DNA of 64,000 nt from Ceratobasidium sp. AG-K (GCA_037039685.1 JAWNGF010000004.1:2046001-2110000); one strand, 5' to 3'; counted from the stretch's first letter, positions 44,757 through 56,547 are shown. A program made the numbers and translations. Notes: a model not told the origin generated them from the sequence alone.

Positions 44757-45282
44757 ACACACACCTGCCACTCCCTCCTTTCCTCTCTGGGCTGCCCTCG
44801 GACTTGCGCTGTCGATCTCTACTCTTTTTGTCTGATACCATACGTCTGTCCTTACTCCCTGGTACCCAAAAACCAAGGCCCAGGCAGTTGTCCCCCGGTT
44901 GGCACCACTGTCCGTCTTGGTGCTCCGTACCCTATTCTATGAATATTATTTTCGATCTTGTTTCTGTTCCATTGTCTAGTAGTGAATCATCATGTATTGT
45001 TAACCACTCAACATTCGGTGTCCGCGGGATCCGCAGCGTAACACATGCTTCTCAACCCTGCCCCGCATGAACACGCTTCTGGAAGCACTTCTATATTCCG
45101 GCCCGATTCGGATGACGAAACTGATGACCATATCACGTGCCAAGCCCACTCCACCTCGCCGTTGACGCGCACAGTCGAGGCCAGGTCGTCATCAGTGGAG
45201 CGAGGACGATATTTAGTCCATGAGCGGTAAGCAGGCTGACTACCTACCCACCCTTCACAACTCAACTATTGCGCCAGAAATC
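44757..45282. other. 3' UTR and promoter region
   Basis: Between the repeat precursor and the Mpv17-type gene. The frames present are T/P/S-rich and lack motifs. No gene is seen. Confidence 0.4.
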
Positions 45283-46267
45283 ATGGCCGCCATCGCACGC
45301 GTATACCAAGACAGCTTTACCAAACGGTCAGTTTGACAGGTCAAGCGTGATCAGTAACTTACCCCAAGCAGCCCAAGCGTAACCCTTGCCGCAACCAATG
45401 GCGCACTAACGGCATTCGCAGACGTCGTCGCCCAGAGCGCACAAATCATCGTACGTCCCACCCATTGGTTGCTTCCTATCTGACACCCTTGCAGCTCAAC
45501 TCGCGCGAGAAACCCCCGCACAAGCCCGAGTTCGAGCCTCCTAAGCCTCGGTATGATCCCATCCGAACCCTCCGATTCTTTGCATTCGGGACAACTATGG
45601 GTAGGTCTCGACCTCTGTACCAGGCATCTATTGACCTTTGTAGGCCCTATCATCGGGCGATGGAACGTCTTTCTCGAGCGGGCGTTTCCACTTCGGTCGG
45701 TCGGAGGCAAGGTCAGCATGCCAGCATTGGCCAAGCGCGTCGCAGCAGATCAGATCATCATGTATGTTACGTTCCTTTCTCGGCTGGAGTCCTATTCATT
45801 GATTCATATTGCAGGGCACCGATTGGAGCACGTCCACGCTCGTTGTGCCTGGCTGTTACTAACCCCTCGTAGTTGACCATATTTGTGGGGTCTATGGGCT
45901 GGATGGAAGGCCGTGATCTCAAAGGGATCCAACAGAAATATGCCGACATGTGAGTACACAGTACACGCTTGTATCTGTGTTGACCGAGGTAAAGGTATGC
46001 GTGCCTGCGTTGATCGCCAACTGGCAAGTCTGGCCAGCGGCCCAGTTGGTCAATTTCCGGTATATGCCGCTCCCGTATCGAGTTCCGTTCCAGGCGACGT
46101 GTGGAGTGTTTTGGACATTGTATTTGGTGAGTCCTGTCTATATTTGTTAGAACAGATGTTGACTAGGGTTTGCAGTCACTGCTCAATGCGAGGTTAGTCT
46201 ACTTGGTTTGGGTTAGGGTTCGCACTCACCCATCGACAGGGAGAAAAAGGTCGATGGGCCCGTCTAG
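45283..46267 (+). CDS. Mpv17/PMP22 family membrane protein (Sym1-like)
   Basis: A small four-helix integral protein of the inner mitochondrial or peroxisomal membrane. In yeast the homologue Sym1 supports mitochondrial function under heat stress and ethanol growth (family knowledge). Exons run from Met at 45283 (MAAIARVYQDSFTKR) through ALTAFADVVAQ, PRYDPIRTLRFFAFGTTMG, GPIIGRWNVFLERAFPL, RVAADQIIMAPIG, TIFVGSMGWMEGRDLKGI, PALIANWQVWPAAQLVNF, RVPFQATCGVFWTLYLSL and the end NAREKKVDGPV. The WxxWPxxQxxNF signature followed by RYMPLPYRVPF is the family hallmark. Introns are 40-60 nt; the one at 45828-45872 appears to start with GC instead of GT. Its position, with a TTACTAAC branch, is the only way I found to keep the frame. 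Length, about 200 residues, is typical. Confidence 0.9.
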
Positions 46268-49200
46268 ATGCGTTCAATTACACTTACGACAATCTCACGA
46301 CAAGTTTCATGTCTACTGTATCCATACCATCAATAATCTATTTCAGCAATGTCTGTCTTGTCAAACGTCATACCCTTAGCCACTTCCAAACGAGGCGCCC
46401 TCGCGGCGTGAGACTCGAATAATGGTGATAATCCGAATATCCTTATCTCTTCCACCTCGTAATTAGGATGATCCAATCCCTGCCCGGGATATTTTAACCG
46501 ACATCGAGACATCGAGGTGGCGAGTATCGTTTAAGATTAGGACAACTGCGATCGGTCGATCGTATGAATGCCGGTGCGGGGTTCGTCGAGGCTTGTGTGG
46601 GGAGAGTTCTATTTTCGATTGGGATAGGTACCCGGTCTTGTATTATCTTGCGTGGTCAGGGTGCGAAGGTGTCATTGTTCGAACAAACGTTGATGGTTTG
46701 GTCCGGAGCGCGCGAGTGGTGTTGAGCTCTCATCCATGAGCGTTGGCGATCAAGTGTGCATACACCCTCCCCCATATTAGGTATATGCGTTGAGCTACCC
46801 AATTCCTCGCCATTTCCGGTACGAATCGCTCGAACTCGGAGCTAGGCTTGGAGTAGGGGGAACAGCTGTGTTGGGCGTTACCGACTGCGGAACTCGCGGC
46901 CTTGGTTACTTTACAACGCCGTCGGCACGGTCAAGCGCTATAGGGACCGCATATATTGACCCTGTGCTCCTCGGAGTCGCCGTATGATTTATTTTGGGCC
47001 CACCTGTGGCCGCATTGACTTGTTTCCATGACAGTTTCTACTCCAGGTTGAGGAACTTGTCCAATATGGGACCATTAGGGAGAAAGTCGTCAAGGGGGTC
47101 TGGTTACTGGTGAAAGTGAGTGAGGAGATTCAGTGAGTGGCCATATTCCCGGTATACGGAGGCGAATCCATGCCCATTATCGACTGGTGTGAATGGATGT
47201 CCGGTCTGTGTAGGCTGATTGACTACGATTGTGACCCGGCGTAGTCAAGCGACGCAAAGTAGCTCGCGATTGAGCGACGAGGTACGGCTTTGTGCAACAT
47301 GCGCGACTCGGACCCATGTCGGTTCAGCGGAAGTCCTGAAGTCCTGAAGTCTTCATAGCACGATTCGCAGAAACTTCGATGTGGCCTTTTTTTCCCCTGT
47401 CCAGACTCGTAAGCGCGATGACCGGTTATTGAACACTAGTAATTGTCCTGGCGCCAGACGCGGGCTCTTTCCCTCGTGTGCTCTCGACTTATCATCGTCG
47501 AGTCCTATCCTCGTAATAATTACACACGTCTTTTCGGGGTGGGCACTGAACGCACCTCACGCCGATATCAGAGGCGCTCTCGAGCCGGGATAGCTGGATG
47601 CATTGCGCTGACTCCAAGGTACTGTACGTTTTGTGACCCAGGTGCGCGTTCGTAATCCAAACTTGAACTATGCCTGCAGGTTTGACTCGGCGTCAGTCCG
47701 TGCCGGAAAAACATATATACCGGTGCGGCGTGGGACCTCTCGCTCCGACTAGTTTGCTACAGAAACCTTAAGGACAAGGCTAACAGATGTGAAAACTTAC
47801 GTCGATGCGTTGTACTTGAGGAAATAACGTGTATGCGTCCGAATGGACGCTTGAAGCGAGGAAAGTGCTACACACCCTTCCGCGTACTTGTGGAGATCTG
47901 GAGACGACAGTGCATATCAAAGACAGGTGGTAATAAGCATGAAATGACAGTGCGTAGCCAATATTTACTTACTCTACTCGAATATGGTGACGCCAATACC
48001 CGTTTGGGTTCCAATTGGATAAATGCACAACTGGCTCTGCACAAAATAGCTTTCCTCCTCGTGTTGCTCGCGGTCTCCGTGTGACATAGGCTCGCAAATT
48101 AAGCCGAATAATCTTCCTCATCGAGAGAGGGGGCGTGTATTGCCGGAAGTCGTGGTCCCAACGTTGTGCGGAGGGAAACTCAAGATCCACTTCCTAGGCA
48201 CTTATACTCGCTGGTTGGTATCAGAAAGTGAAGCGACTCCCCGCTTAGCCCTCGCGAACTGCTTAAGTAGCCTGTTCTCAACCCCGATGGCGAGTGGCAC
48301 ACTCGGGAGCGATGAGAGTGGAACATTCTACATATGAATAATGGCTAGGGTCAATGTCCGAGCTCGCGGAAGAAGAGTGGCGTGTTAAGGAACTGTACGG
48401 TCAACCACGCCTCGCAGAACCCGGGGTTTCTTTGTGAGTCGCGTAAGTATTCAGAAAAAGGACTGTTGTCCGGCCGCCATCCCATTTTGGATGTATGTAA
48501 TAGCCGTTCGAGAGTGGGGGTTACCCAATTAGTGCACAACCTTATCGATTAAACCTCAATTGACAACATAATTTATAAGTCGCCCTTTACGCATTAACTT
48601 CGGTCCGTCCATCATGTGGGTTGCGCATTGAGTGTTCTGCATATATTCATATTACACATCCGGCCTGAGTCTCTTAACTTTTCAACACGTGGATCGGGCA
48701 TTATGAAATACCGAAGGAACAGGATCCCCTCACACAATTTGTTCGAAATGCAATGGATGGATGAAGGTGGCAAAGATGTTAGCGGCAGGAGGCGGCTGTA
48801 TGAATATAGCCACTTTGGGCCGACACAGTCACGCAGGCAAAGGGATTGTGCGCGCCCTTGGACCGAGACTCGTCATGCATCGTCATCCCGGGTCTCTCGG
48901 GCCCTAGTTCTCACGGATCCATCTAAAGACAATCTATAGATAGGACAATAGAGGGAGTATTCTCGACGGCCGAGGAAAGAGCCACTGGGCAGAGGGAAAG
49001 AATGCTCCCAGCCGATATTTCAACTAGGTAATCCGCTCAGCGCTCACGGTCTTATGATGTATGCGCCCTCATGGTTGGGCAGTGGACACCTCGTGTCCAA
49101 GGCGCCGCAAGGGGTACTATAGTAAGGGGTTAGACATATCCCCAACCGAACATGTGTATCACCAATGAAAATTCATTGTGCACCCACAGATCGTTAGTAC

Positions 49201-49489
49201 GTCAAACATCTCCCGCCGAAGCGTTCCGAACGTGGGCACTGGGGGGCAAACATGAGGCAGGCACGTGCCCAATTATGTAATAGACATGGGGAAGAGAGTT
49301 GCTTGGGCACGACCACAACGACAAGGCTTCACGACGGGCAACGACACAAATTAAAAAAGCCACGAAATTTGGACGGTAAGCTGGAGACGAGATTGATTGG
49401 CTGAGTGCTGAGCGCGAGCAGATCACAAGATACGACCATAGGCACAGCCCCACCAGCACCTTTCCTCGTGTTCAGAGCCTCCTACATTA
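46268..49489. other. Gene-poor stretch
   Basis: About 3.2 kb with only short unrelated frames (the longest, 48616-48939, about 107 codons, has no motif). A small tandem repeat GAAGTCCT occurs near 47331-47353. Nothing else is supported. The last few hundred bases carry the promoter of the gene at 49490. Confidence 0.4.
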
Positions 49490-52081
49490 ATGCCGGCCAC
49501 GATGAGCACCACAATGCAGTCCCCACGCAACAAGAAGGCGGCTGGCGGTCCCCCGACGAGTGCGATGCCCCAGCCCCAACACAAGCGCTCGTCGCTCCGG
49601 TACTCGCTGAACCACCTTGGAAAGGCACTGGCGGACGCTGTTGGCAAAGACACCAAGGCCGCAACGACTCACGTGCGCAGTGCATCGGGCATTCCCTCGA
49701 TTGCAGACCGGTCGATTACCCCCAGCGGCCCTAGTCCCCGTCCAGCCCACGCGCGAAGGCCGAGTGTTGCGGGAGCGTTTGAGCAGAGTTCGTCCACACC
49801 AACATCAGCACCAGCGAGCCGTGCTCCTTCTCAGGCCCAGACCTACGTTCGAACCCGCACCATGTCCGCCGCTCGGGGGTTGACTCAGCACAAGGCGACG
49901 ACTAGCTCTCCTAAGCGGGCATCGCCGTCCAAACTCTCGCCCACACCGCCCACGGTAGCCCCGGCCGGAGTTTTGCCGATTCCTCGCCGCCGATCCCTCA
50001 TGATTAAAGGCGCACTTGCCGCACCAACAGCGAGCGCCACACCCGCCCCAGCAGCTAATCCGGTTCCTGTCGGGACAACCAAAGTCAACATCCGGCCCAA
50101 GACTGCTGCTCCCGTCCCCCCACGCGGGTCCACAGAAGACGTGCGAACCGTCGAGGTCAAGGAGCGACGCACCGATAGCCCACGCGGAGTCCATGCGGCC
50201 GTGACCCGTGTCGAATCCCGTCCCTCGCCTGTCCGCGCGGGGTCCGGCCTTCCAACTCCCAAGGGCCGTGCTTCGCCAAGTCGTAATGACCAAACCCCCA
50301 CTCCAAAGCCACCCAAGGACGACCGGGAGAAGCGTCGGGAGCGTCGGGACAAGGAGAAGCAGGCCGCCGAAGAAAAAGAGCGGGAGAAGAAGGAAGCCGT
50401 GGAACGTGCAAAGCAGATTGCGGCAAAGAAGGCCGACGAGGCCCAACAGGCTTCTGGTCACCGCACCTCTGGGTCAACCACCACTCTCGCCTCGAGCATC
50501 TTTACATCGATCAGCCGAAGCAGCACTGGGGACTCACGTTCATCTGGCGACTCGGCCAATAAACTCCCATCCAAGTCTAATACCACAGTCTTTCCCCGCG
50601 CCGCCCAAACTGTTGTCCTTACTCCGCCTGACGATGTGGACGAAGAAGATACGACTATTCAGACCCCCATGACCCGCAGCCGTACCGCTACCGGTAGCAC
50701 CACATTTGGCGACATTTCCACCCCTGCAATCAGCAAGACTCTTCTCGCATCTATCTCTGCGCAAAATGAGTCCCCCCTTATGGCGCCCCTAGATCATCGT
50801 CTGCGTCGTTCCGGCTCCGTCGCGTCGCTCAGCTCGGGCCTGCCAAGCCCGATACACCCGGGCAAGGTCGCCTTCCCTCCCCCTACAGCCGGCTCAACCC
50901 CAGCCAAGGGCCGCGCTCAAGACGACGACGAGGAATGGGAAGAAGAAGGCGACGTTTCAGCCCTACTCGAGACCGTCATTTCACCCCTCAAGGGCCAAGC
51001 CACCCCTGCGATGCCTCGGTTTGCAACCAAATCATCCAAACCCTCGCGCTCACGTGTGCCCGAGACCCCATCTCGGGGCGGGTTACCGTCCCGCGAGGCC
51101 CTGTCGTTCGCATCGCCTGCGATTCCAGCGTTGATGCTACGCACCGCCGCCAAGGGCGATCGGGCGCAACAGCTTGCCGCCGCAGGAGGCCCGAACCGGC
51201 CCCGCGAGTCGATCCTGTCTTGGGACGCACTCGTCGAGCGGTCTAGGCTAGAGGAAGGCGACTTGGAGGATATTCTCCGTGCGCCTCCGCCCGCCGTTGG
51301 ACTAGTCAGTCCTGACATGCGTCCGGCTCGGAATCTGCCCCGGTTGACAACGATCGGTCCCAAGCGGATGAATTTGGCTGGGATCAGCGATAGCGAGCCC
51401 GAGATCGAGGAAGAGACGGTACACGGCCAAACAATTTCCCAAGTCCTATTCCAGCAGAGTCAAACCCCAGCATCTCCCGAGCGGGAAAAGAAATCGAGCA
51501 AGAGCCGGCGCGAGCTCGCCGAAAAGGAGAGGCTCTGGGCGGCCAAGGAAGATGCGTGGGGAAAGCTACAGGCGGAGTGGGAGGCGGAGCGAGCACAGTG
51601 GCAAGCCGAGCGCACGCAATGGAGTGCCCAGCAATCGCAATGGAGCGCCCAGCGCACACAGTGGAATACACAGCAGGCCGAGTGGAGTGGGCAACAAGCC
51701 CAGATCGAGAGCCAGCGTGCGCAATGGGAGACGCAGCGCGCGGCTTGGGCGGCGCGGGAACACGAGCTTACAGTGGCCGTGCAAGCGCGCGACGACGACC
51801 TCGAGGCGCTTGAGCATGAGACCGGTGCGCGTGCGGCTGATCTCGAGAGGCGCGCGCAAGAGCACGAGCGGGAAGTCGAGGCGCTGATGAAGCAGGCCGA
51901 GACGTACCGGCAGCAGTCCCATGAACTCCGCGCGGCGAAGGAGAAAGAGGCCCAGATGCGGCGGACAAGTGCGTGGTCGACTGTGCGTGCCGGGCTCAAG
52001 GCGGATGCGGATGCGTGTGCAGCGGACCGTGCAGCCCTACGGGTTATCTTATTAGGTCTCGAAGCGATGGTGCGAGTGTGA
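49490..52081 (+). CDS. 863-residue disordered protein with Trp-heptad coiled coil
   Basis: A single intronless frame, unusual next to its intron-rich neighbours, starting MPATMSTTMQSPRNKK. I do not recognise the family. Residues 1-270 are Ser/Pro/Ala/Arg-rich and disordered, with many SP/TP sites (possible CDK or MAPK targets). Residues about 275-325 are a very charged helix (KRRERRDKEKQAAEEKERE). A second low-complexity part has acidic DDDEEWEEEGD. The C-terminal 200 residues form a coiled coil, with a striking run near residues 695-755 of roughly eight heptads, each carrying QW or EW (AERTQWS, AQQSQWS, AQRTQWN, TQQAEWS), and then ordinary heptads to the end (LRVILLGLEAMVRV). This architecture resembles cytoskeletal, spindle-pole or septum scaffold proteins (inference only). 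The Met at 49490 is the first in frame; a second four codons later is equally possible. Confidence 0.75.
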   Translation: MPATMSTTMQSPRNKKAAGGPPTSAMPQPQHKRSSLRYSLNHLGKALADAVGKDTKAATTHVRSASGIPSIADRSITPSGPSPRPAHARRPSVAGAFEQSSSTPTSAPASRAPSQAQTYVRTRTMSAARGLTQHKATTSSPKRASPSKLSPTPPTVAPAGVLPIPRRRSLMIKGALAAPTASATPAPAANPVPVGTTKVNIRPKTAAPVPPRGSTEDVRTVEVKERRTDSPRGVHAAVTRVESRPSPVRAGSGLPTPKGRASPSRNDQTPTPKPPKDDREKRRERRDKEKQAAEEKEREKKEAVERAKQIAAKKADEAQQASGHRTSGSTTTLASSIFTSISRSSTGDSRSSGDSANKLPSKSNTTVFPRAAQTVVLTPPDDVDEEDTTIQTPMTRSRTATGSTTFGDISTPAISKTLLASISAQNESPLMAPLDHRLRRSGSVASLSSGLPSPIHPGKVAFPPPTAGSTPAKGRAQDDDEEWEEEGDVSALLETVISPLKGQATPAMPRFATKSSKPSRSRVPETPSRGGLPSREALSFASPAIPALMLRTAAKGDRAQQLAAAGGPNRPRESILSWDALVERSRLEEGDLEDILRAPPPAVGLVSPDMRPARNLPRLTTIGPKRMNLAGISDSEPEIEEETVHGQTISQVLFQQSQTPASPEREKKSSKSRRELAEKERLWAAKEDAWGKLQAEWEAERAQWQAERTQWSAQQSQWSAQRTQWNTQQAEWSGQQAQIESQRAQWETQRAAWAAREHELTVAVQARDDDLEALEHETGARAADLERRAQEHEREVEALMKQAETYRQQSHELRAAKEKEAQMRRTSAWSTVRAGLKADADACAADRAALRVILLGLEAMVRV

Positions 52082-52704
52082 ACGTGAGTCGTTTAATCGT
52101 CGCCATGGCCTCGAGCTCACCTGTTGCCAGCCTTTGCGTGAATGAACCTACAGCCAAAACCAAAACAAGCCAAGACAACAGACATTTCTCTGTTTATATT
52201 TAATCACATACCCGTACGTGCGCGGGACGCATAGATTATCGTCCATATGCACATTGCCTGTCCTTACGCCCCACTAGTCATCGTTACATCCCATGGTCTC
52301 GCTTCGTAGACGTTTTGCTTTGTATTTGCTTCAAGTCTTGGCCTTGTTTTACTGTCATGGTTTCGATATGCCCGATTTTATTTTCTTGATCTCTAGTTTT
52401 GTGTGAGCTGCGGTGGTGGATCGTGGCAAGGGATTTGACGTGCACTATGCCGATCAGGGCTACGTGTGCTCGGCTGAGGCTTGTGATTTGTCCGAATTGG
52501 GATGTCTGTTTGCCAGTACTGGATTGAATATTCACTAACCTCAGGACGTTAATCCTGTAAATCACTGGGGGTTGAACGCTTGTATCTAAAATGGTTTAAG
52601 TTTGTCTTCAGATGTCTGTGGTACATACACCGTGTTTGGTATAAAGTCGTCATGATATATCCTTGAAACAGTCCGAGACAACCAAGAAATAAACACCCTC
52701 AACA
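52082..52704. other. Convergent 3' regions
   Basis: Between the coiled-coil gene and the convergent peptidase-like gene. It is AT-richer, with T-rich stretches. No gene is supported. Confidence 0.45.
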
Positions 52705-55232
52705 TTATACAGCCTTGTTTGGTTCCTCCTTTTGCGCAACCTCTGATGGCTTTGTGATCGGCTCTACAACCATCGACACCCTCGACCCGGCAACCGGTCC
52801 AGGAGCATGGTAGGGTTGGTCCCAGGTACTAGCCGCTGGCGGGTCGTACCGCTGATCAGGTTCATGCGAGTTATCATCATACACCTGCGCATGATCGCCA
52901 AATGCGTGGATATCCACATCTTGGTCCGCAACCCTCGAGTACCCGGTTGAGCTAGACCACCTGATCCCCCTCCCTTGAGCGTGTTTTGTCAAACGATCAA
53001 GATAGGCTTGGTGTGCATCATGGTCGATCTCCTGGTTCCTATCAGCGTCTTCGACGTGTACAATTGGCCCTTGTTGGTGCGCAAACGTCTTGGGGCGGGA
53101 GCCATCGCGAGGGGGAGACGAGGTCGTGGGAGGTGTCTGCATCAGTGGGTAGGCTTCAGGATCTGATCCCCTCCGTGCGTTGAAGATCACGCCAGGAGCG
53201 ATGGCAGTGTCTCCTTTGACAAAGAACCCGCTGGTAGAGTTGAGTCCACCATATTCGAATCGCTTGGAATTGCCCTTGACGAACTCGTTGCTCGGGGCAC
53301 GGTGCGCTAGCCGGTTACGGCGCCATAGCCAAGCGAGTGCTGCTCCGCCGACAAAGAGGAGTGTAGCAGCTATGGAGCCGACTACGATTGCAATCGTACG
53401 GGAGCGTTGAGATTGTTGAGGACTAGGGAGCCTAAATGGGTGACGCTGGCCAAAGCCGATACTGTTTGTCTGAGAGCTGTTCGTCTGAGCAACGTTGTAC
53501 ACGCTGCCAAATTCAGTTAGAGAAGCGCATTGACCGGAGGAGATGGAGACTCACACGTAGGCATTCCTCATAAAGGAGCTACCTAGCATATACCCAGGAA
53601 CGGTTGGATCCGTCCACCCCTGAACGTTACATGGGCACAGTGCGTCCTGTCGTTTTTGTGCACCGCCTTCGGCCATCTCCCCTTCAACGATCAAATCCTT
53701 CGGATCTATATCAAATTCTAGTCCAGCAATTTTGATCGTGAGGTTCATGCGTGTGTTGCAGGGGATATTCCACATTTGCTGGGCACTGTTGGTGCCAGCA
53801 ACAAGCTGTGCGCCAGGTACTTTGGAGACTAGGACGGACGTATTAGCGGTGGCGCATTGTTCAATACTCGCGGAATACTCACAAACATTCTCGCTCTCGG
53901 CCTTGGGCATGATGATGCCCGAGTACCACGGATCGACCGCTGCAAAAGCACCCTTTCCACCGCTTACTTGCTCTCCATTTGGGTTCAGGAATGACCATTG
54001 CTCGAGGTTCGTTACCCATCCCGCAGCTTGCATTTGCGCACCTCCGCCATTCCCATCAGTCGACCCGCCCGACACGGCATACGAAACCGTCGGGATCGTG
54101 CTGAGTTTTCCAACGTACGACGAGGTATTGGGTACGAGCATGTGCATCTCACCACCACCAGAAGTAGAGTTGGTCGTCGCTGTCGAATTTGCCGTTGCCG
54201 TCGCATTGGTAGATTGAACGCCCGGACGCTTGAGGGCGAATCCAACCGAAACCTTTTCGGCTTGAGGGTTCTTTCGGAGCCAGGCTCCTAGCACCGTATC
54301 TGCTGCCGTGTGGACCTTGGCTGTGGGATGTAGCCCGACGATACCGCTAATTTGTGCATTAAAGACGTCGCGTGTTCCGTCGTTGACGCTATTCGCGATG
54401 AGGACTGTCTAGGAATTGAGCGCTAGTGTGAGGTACTGGGGTTATGAAGTCCGTTTCGGGCGTACCTGGTTGGTGTACGCCCACCAGTTACCATCTGATC
54501 GTTTAAGTGCACAATCCTCCTTGGCTAAGCTACCGAATACTTGGTTGACACCGTCAACCGAGATAGAGAGCAGTTCTGCCAGTGGACGGAACGTAGTGGA
54601 GTTGGCCGAGGAATATCTAGCCGAGGGCATATGGTCAGTCGAATGAGCTAGAGAGATAGGGCCTATGAGTGCAGCCCGCAGATAGCTCACAGAGGGTTTT
54701 GTTCTCCGCAAGCGGTACACGTTCTCCCGGCGACGACAGTGTAGCCGGTCGAGCCAGATAATGAAAAGTTGAACTTTTGCTGGTTTGATCCCTATGATTG
54801 ATATGTAGTGTCAGAGACGAGTAGAAGAGAAGCAAGTGAGACCAGTCGAGGCGAACGCCAATATCATTGTAATTGCATTGAATGCAAGCCAATGGCGATA
54901 CAAATGGCCGTCTCCTAGATCGACACCCCTCTGCCCATCAGCCCTCCCCGACACGGCTCCGAGCTCGAGTTAGCTCATGATCTTATACGTGCCAAGCCAA
55001 CCAGCCAACTCGGGCCTCCCAACTCACCACTCTCGGTAGGAAATGAACTGCTCACCATACTAACGGCCGAGTGGTAGAAACCACTCTTGTCCATCTCCAG
55101 CGGGATTACAAACGTCGACGGACCTCCCGAAGTCGCGCGTCTCCAATAGCCGCCCTCGAATCCCATTTCAGCGCTAGCTAGCCTCAGTGCCATGAATAGC
55201 ACAGTCGTACGAAGTGCCGAATGCCGCTTCAT
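52705..55232 (-). CDS. Membrane-anchored aspartic-peptidase-like protein (A1 fold), altered active sites
   Basis: Multi-exon. Met at 55232 starts a signal peptide (MKRHSALRTTVLFMALRLAS). Then come a region with FNFSLSGSTGYTVVAG and Cys pair TCTACG, RPLAELLSISVDGVNQVFG, TVLIANSVNDGT, QISGIVGLHPTAKVHTAAD, and a C-lobe with WNIPCNTRMNLTIKIAG, FDIDPKDLIVEG and YMLGSSFMRNAY. These match the body of pepsin-like proteases, including the Cys pairing and the LG-FMR end strand. After it lies one transmembrane helix (AIVVGSIAATLLFVGGAALAWLW) and a 200-residue hydrophilic tail. The canonical DTG/DSG motifs are not visible: at the second site the sequence is AAVDPWYSGIIMP, and the first site falls in a region (54790-54990) where exons are uncertain. 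It may therefore be a non-proteolytic relative at the cell surface. Introns are 45-60 nt. Confidence 0.65.
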
Positions 55233-55635
55233 CGTTGCTCTCGGTAGGAGAGGTGGAAAGATGTGATGGTCGTTGGCTGCGGACTGCCGGGATACCTATA
55301 TCTGTTAGTCCTAACAAACGCTGATGTGATCGGCCCTGTGGAAACTGGACTTATTCAGCGGAAAGCCTTGGCCGATGTACTTATTGCACTGCCAACCGCT
55401 GGCTGTCGTTTCGGTACGAGTCAGGTTATATGAACAGGAGCCGGCAAGGGCGGTGGAGGCTGTACATGAGGTAACTCTCAGCTTGAACGGCCACGCGTTC
55501 GACTCCGAAGAACGCACCCATCATATGTGCATTGAGATCGTCGCTTTCATGATTATCCGAATGGGGAAAGGTATCGTGACGTAATTTCATAAGCGCCCAA
55601 TTCAAGCGCCAGTCGCCTTGCTCTTGCCCGCCACC
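55233..55635. promoter_or_regulatory. Bidirectional promoter region
   Basis: A 400-bp gap between the start codons of the minus-strand peptidase-like gene and the plus-strand SMN gene. Both promoters must lie here. I see no clear TATA box, and no competing gene. Confidence 0.45.
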
Positions 55636-56547
55636 ATGTTTCGAGAGCCCGCTTACAAGCGACGACGCGGCAACGGAAGTCGGGGAGGCGCACCGTACGG
55701 GAACAGGAACTGGAACAATAACCAAGGCCAGCAGTCGACGCACAAACACTGGGACGAGCCTAGCGCGTCTACTGGTGGGTTGCAAAACGAGGTAGCTGCA
55801 CCTGCGCCTGCCAAAAAGGACAAACCGAAAAGGTATCAAATCGATCATAGCCTAACTCAGGATGAACTCTGGGACGACTCGGCGCTAATAGCCGCTTGGG
55901 ATTCGGCGGTTGAAGAGTATCAGGTATGTTGGATTGGGTTGCCCTTGACCGGAACTTACCTTCCAACATAGTCACTCCATGGACCAGAAAAGAAATGGAA
56001 GGAGGAGCCGGTGCACAAGAGCGCCTTGTGAGTGTGATTTATGTTTGTTATATTACTTACTGACGGGTAACGCAGATGGTATGCCCAACCAGCTAAGCCA
56101 CAAGATGAAGAAGAGGATGAGGATAACACGGAGGGCGAGGAAGGAGAGCTAGGTGCAGACGAGGAGGGTGCCAGCACAGAGCAAGAAGTAGAACCCGACT
56201 CGATACCTATCGACTTCCACACATTTGTACCCTCGCACGATCCAACTCTTGGTGCGGGTACAGCAACGCAAGCAGCTGGTACTATGGCCATTCCGGACGT
56301 TTCGACACTCACAAAGGACGAGATATTTGAAAAGGCTGTATCTGCGTCTTACTGGGCTGGGTATTGGACCGCCATGTATCATGTACGTCATTCCGTCTAG
56401 TTGATCTACCCCAATTTTATAGCTTCGTCTTTTTAATAACAATAGGCCAGTGGAGCGACTTCGTCCGCTCAAAACGAGGCGGACGAGGAAGAGGTTGAGG
56501 CGGACGAAATGGTTCATGTTGTGGATGCCGGCGAAAGTTCGCAATAG
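55636..56547 (+). CDS. Survival motor neuron (SMN) family protein
   Basis: It assembles Sm rings on spliceosomal snRNAs with Gemin2 (family role). Four exons, 55636-55923, 55972-56027, 56076-56382 and 56446-56547, sum to 753 nt and keep frame: 250 residues. Residues 1-30 are an Arg/Gly/Asn-rich start (YKRRRGNGSRGG). Around residue 78 is the Gemin2-binding helix LWDDSALIAAWDSAVEEY, then LHGPEKKWKE and SALWYAQPA. The middle is acidic. Near residue 215 the oligomerisation YG box reads SYWAGYWTAMYH, with the small residues of the glycine zipper spaced by four (G, A, A); two glycines of the consensus are replaced by alanine. No Tudor domain is present, as in other short fungal SMN proteins. The Met sits in a good context (CCACCATG). 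The gene converges on the thiolase gene. Confidence 0.88.

Noticed and set aside
46205..46222. Telomere-like GGGTTAGGG
   Set aside because: A single occurrence inside an intron of the Mpv17-type gene; no tandem array.
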